Part shown: piece by piece, positions 63,489 to 64,000 of the stretch
Numbering within the stretch: the first letter of the stretch is position 1
Layout: every line of letters starts with the position of its first letter
NCBI GenBank assembly: GCA_965216255.1
Contig: OZ244148.1
Span: 2,728,001 to 2,792,000, forward strand
Source: G965216255 sp965216255
GTDB lineage: Bacteria; Bacteroidota; Rhodothermia; Rhodothermales; Bin80
Direction: 5' to 3'
DNA length: 64,000 nucleotides
The notes under the pieces: generated by a model
Seen by the model: the letters and a program-made list of their open reading frames with translations, nothing else
Databases searched by the model: none
What the model was told of the DNA's origin: nothing
Position numbers and translations under genes: made by a program

Positions 63489-64000
63489 ATGAAAATAGCC
63501 GACCTCCAAGAAAGAAAACTGACGGATCTCAAGGATCTTGCCCGTGACTTGAATCTCAAGGGTGTTTCGACCCTTCGCAAGCAAGATCTCATTTACAGGA
63601 TTCTGGAGCACCGCGCCAAGTCCATGGCAGAAGGCAAGCCAGCCCAACCTCGGCGAATCGAGTCATCCATCAAGTCGGATAATTCGCCGAGCAAGCCGCC
63701 TCCCCCGGCCATCAAGGCGGAATCCCCCGTTCGGCCAGCACGCACCAATCAGCGGCCGTCGACGGTACCATCCAAGGAGCCCAAGCTGCCACTGCGCGAG
63801 CCGAACCAATCTAAACCGACACGGCACAAGGGGCGCGAACTCCGCTCATTTGGTGCCGGTGACGGTACGAGGGAACGTGGTTCCGGGCGTCGGCTGCCTG
63901 CGCCACCGGGCCGCGGAGATCGGTCACGTACACGGCGGGATGGCCGGCAAATTAGTCGCGATGATCGCCGCAAGCGTGTCTACGACAGCCGTCCCGAGTA
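63489..64000 (+). CDS. rho: Transcription termination factor Rho, N-terminal part (3' end outside window)
   Basis: The first 170 codons of Rho. The N-terminal Rho_N SAP-like domain is visible (MKIADLQERKLTDLKDLARD followed by LNLKGVSTLRKQDLIYRILE). Then comes a long, basic, Pro/Arg/Ser-rich low-complexity insert (residues about 45-170), common in Bacteroidota and actinobacterial Rho, before the RNA-binding and ATPase domains, which lie beyond the window. The frame remains open to the last base. Confidence 0.9.
   Translation, partial: MKIADLQERKLTDLKDLARDLNLKGVSTLRKQDLIYRILEHRAKSMAEGKPAQPRRIESSIKSDNSPSKPPPPAIKAESPVRPARTNQRPSTVPSKEPKLPLREPNQSKPTRHKGRELRSFGAGDGTRERGSGRRLPAPPGRGDRSRTRRDGRQISRDDRRKRVYDSRPE

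Noticed and set aside
1..64000. CRISPR arrays
   Set aside because: No regularly spaced direct repeats of 25-40 bp were seen anywhere in the window.

Overview
The window looks like the chromosome of a member of the Rhodothermota/Bacteroidota lineage (moderate confidence). The grounds are a GC content somewhat above 50 %, three secreted proteins ending in a type IX secretion (T9SS) sorting domain with the [YF]PNPF motif (near 26.7, 35.5 and 50.4 kb), the T9SS regulator PorX (60.3 kb), a Bacteroidota-style TonB-receptor B12 locus and a HiPIP. No rRNA or tRNA gene was recognised.

Layout. 0-2.1 kb: the end of rpoN and a class V aminotransferase. 2.1-5.6 kb: a gene-poor, decaying stretch with an LCCL-like gene fragment and a dead insertion sequence (IS). 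5.6-16.8 kb: ordinary housekeeping, namely a membrane protein and M1 peptidase, hisE-hisG with a class A beta-lactamase-like lipoprotein, rnc, gcvP, creD and an archetypal GT4 glycogen-synthase-like gene. 16.9-24.0 kb: two SLC12-like cation-chloride/amino acid transporter paralogues facing each other; the first is destroyed by a 2.6 kb IS4-type element whose transposase carries an N-terminal DruA (DUF4338)-like domain, and also by a frameshift. 24.0-28.1 kb: a HiPIP, then a sigma70-type promoter, cobalamin riboswitch, btuB and a secreted beta-propeller that may be a BtuG-like B12-capture protein exported by T9SS.

28.2-50.2 kb is mostly core genes: a PhoB/PhoR-type two-component pair, coaE, an outer-membrane barrel, a HIT protein, a PTPS/FolE pterin pair, yqgE, a T9SS metallopeptidase, an SNF transporter, murJ/ruvA, a Tat-exported asparaginase-type hydrolase, trmB, an O-methyltransferase, accC, a DnaJ-domain protein, a metallo-beta-lactamase-fold protein, ferritin and DoxX. 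50.4-53.8 kb holds a 5'-truncated heparinase-like protein and a GH43 lipoprotein, possibly the remains of a polysaccharide-use locus.

53.8-60.2 kb is an accessory island: hairpins, a possible group II intron remnant, a coiled-coil/membrane small protein, a broken D12-class DNA adenine methylase, and then three mobile elements packed end to end (an intact copy of the IS seen at 3.5 kb, an IS30 element and a lone TnpB element). 60.3-64 kb returns to core genes: porX, folC and the 5' end of rho. I found no clearly new multi-gene system. The most unusual items are the DruA-transposase fusion element, the riboswitch-btuB-propeller unit and the mobile-element pile-up.
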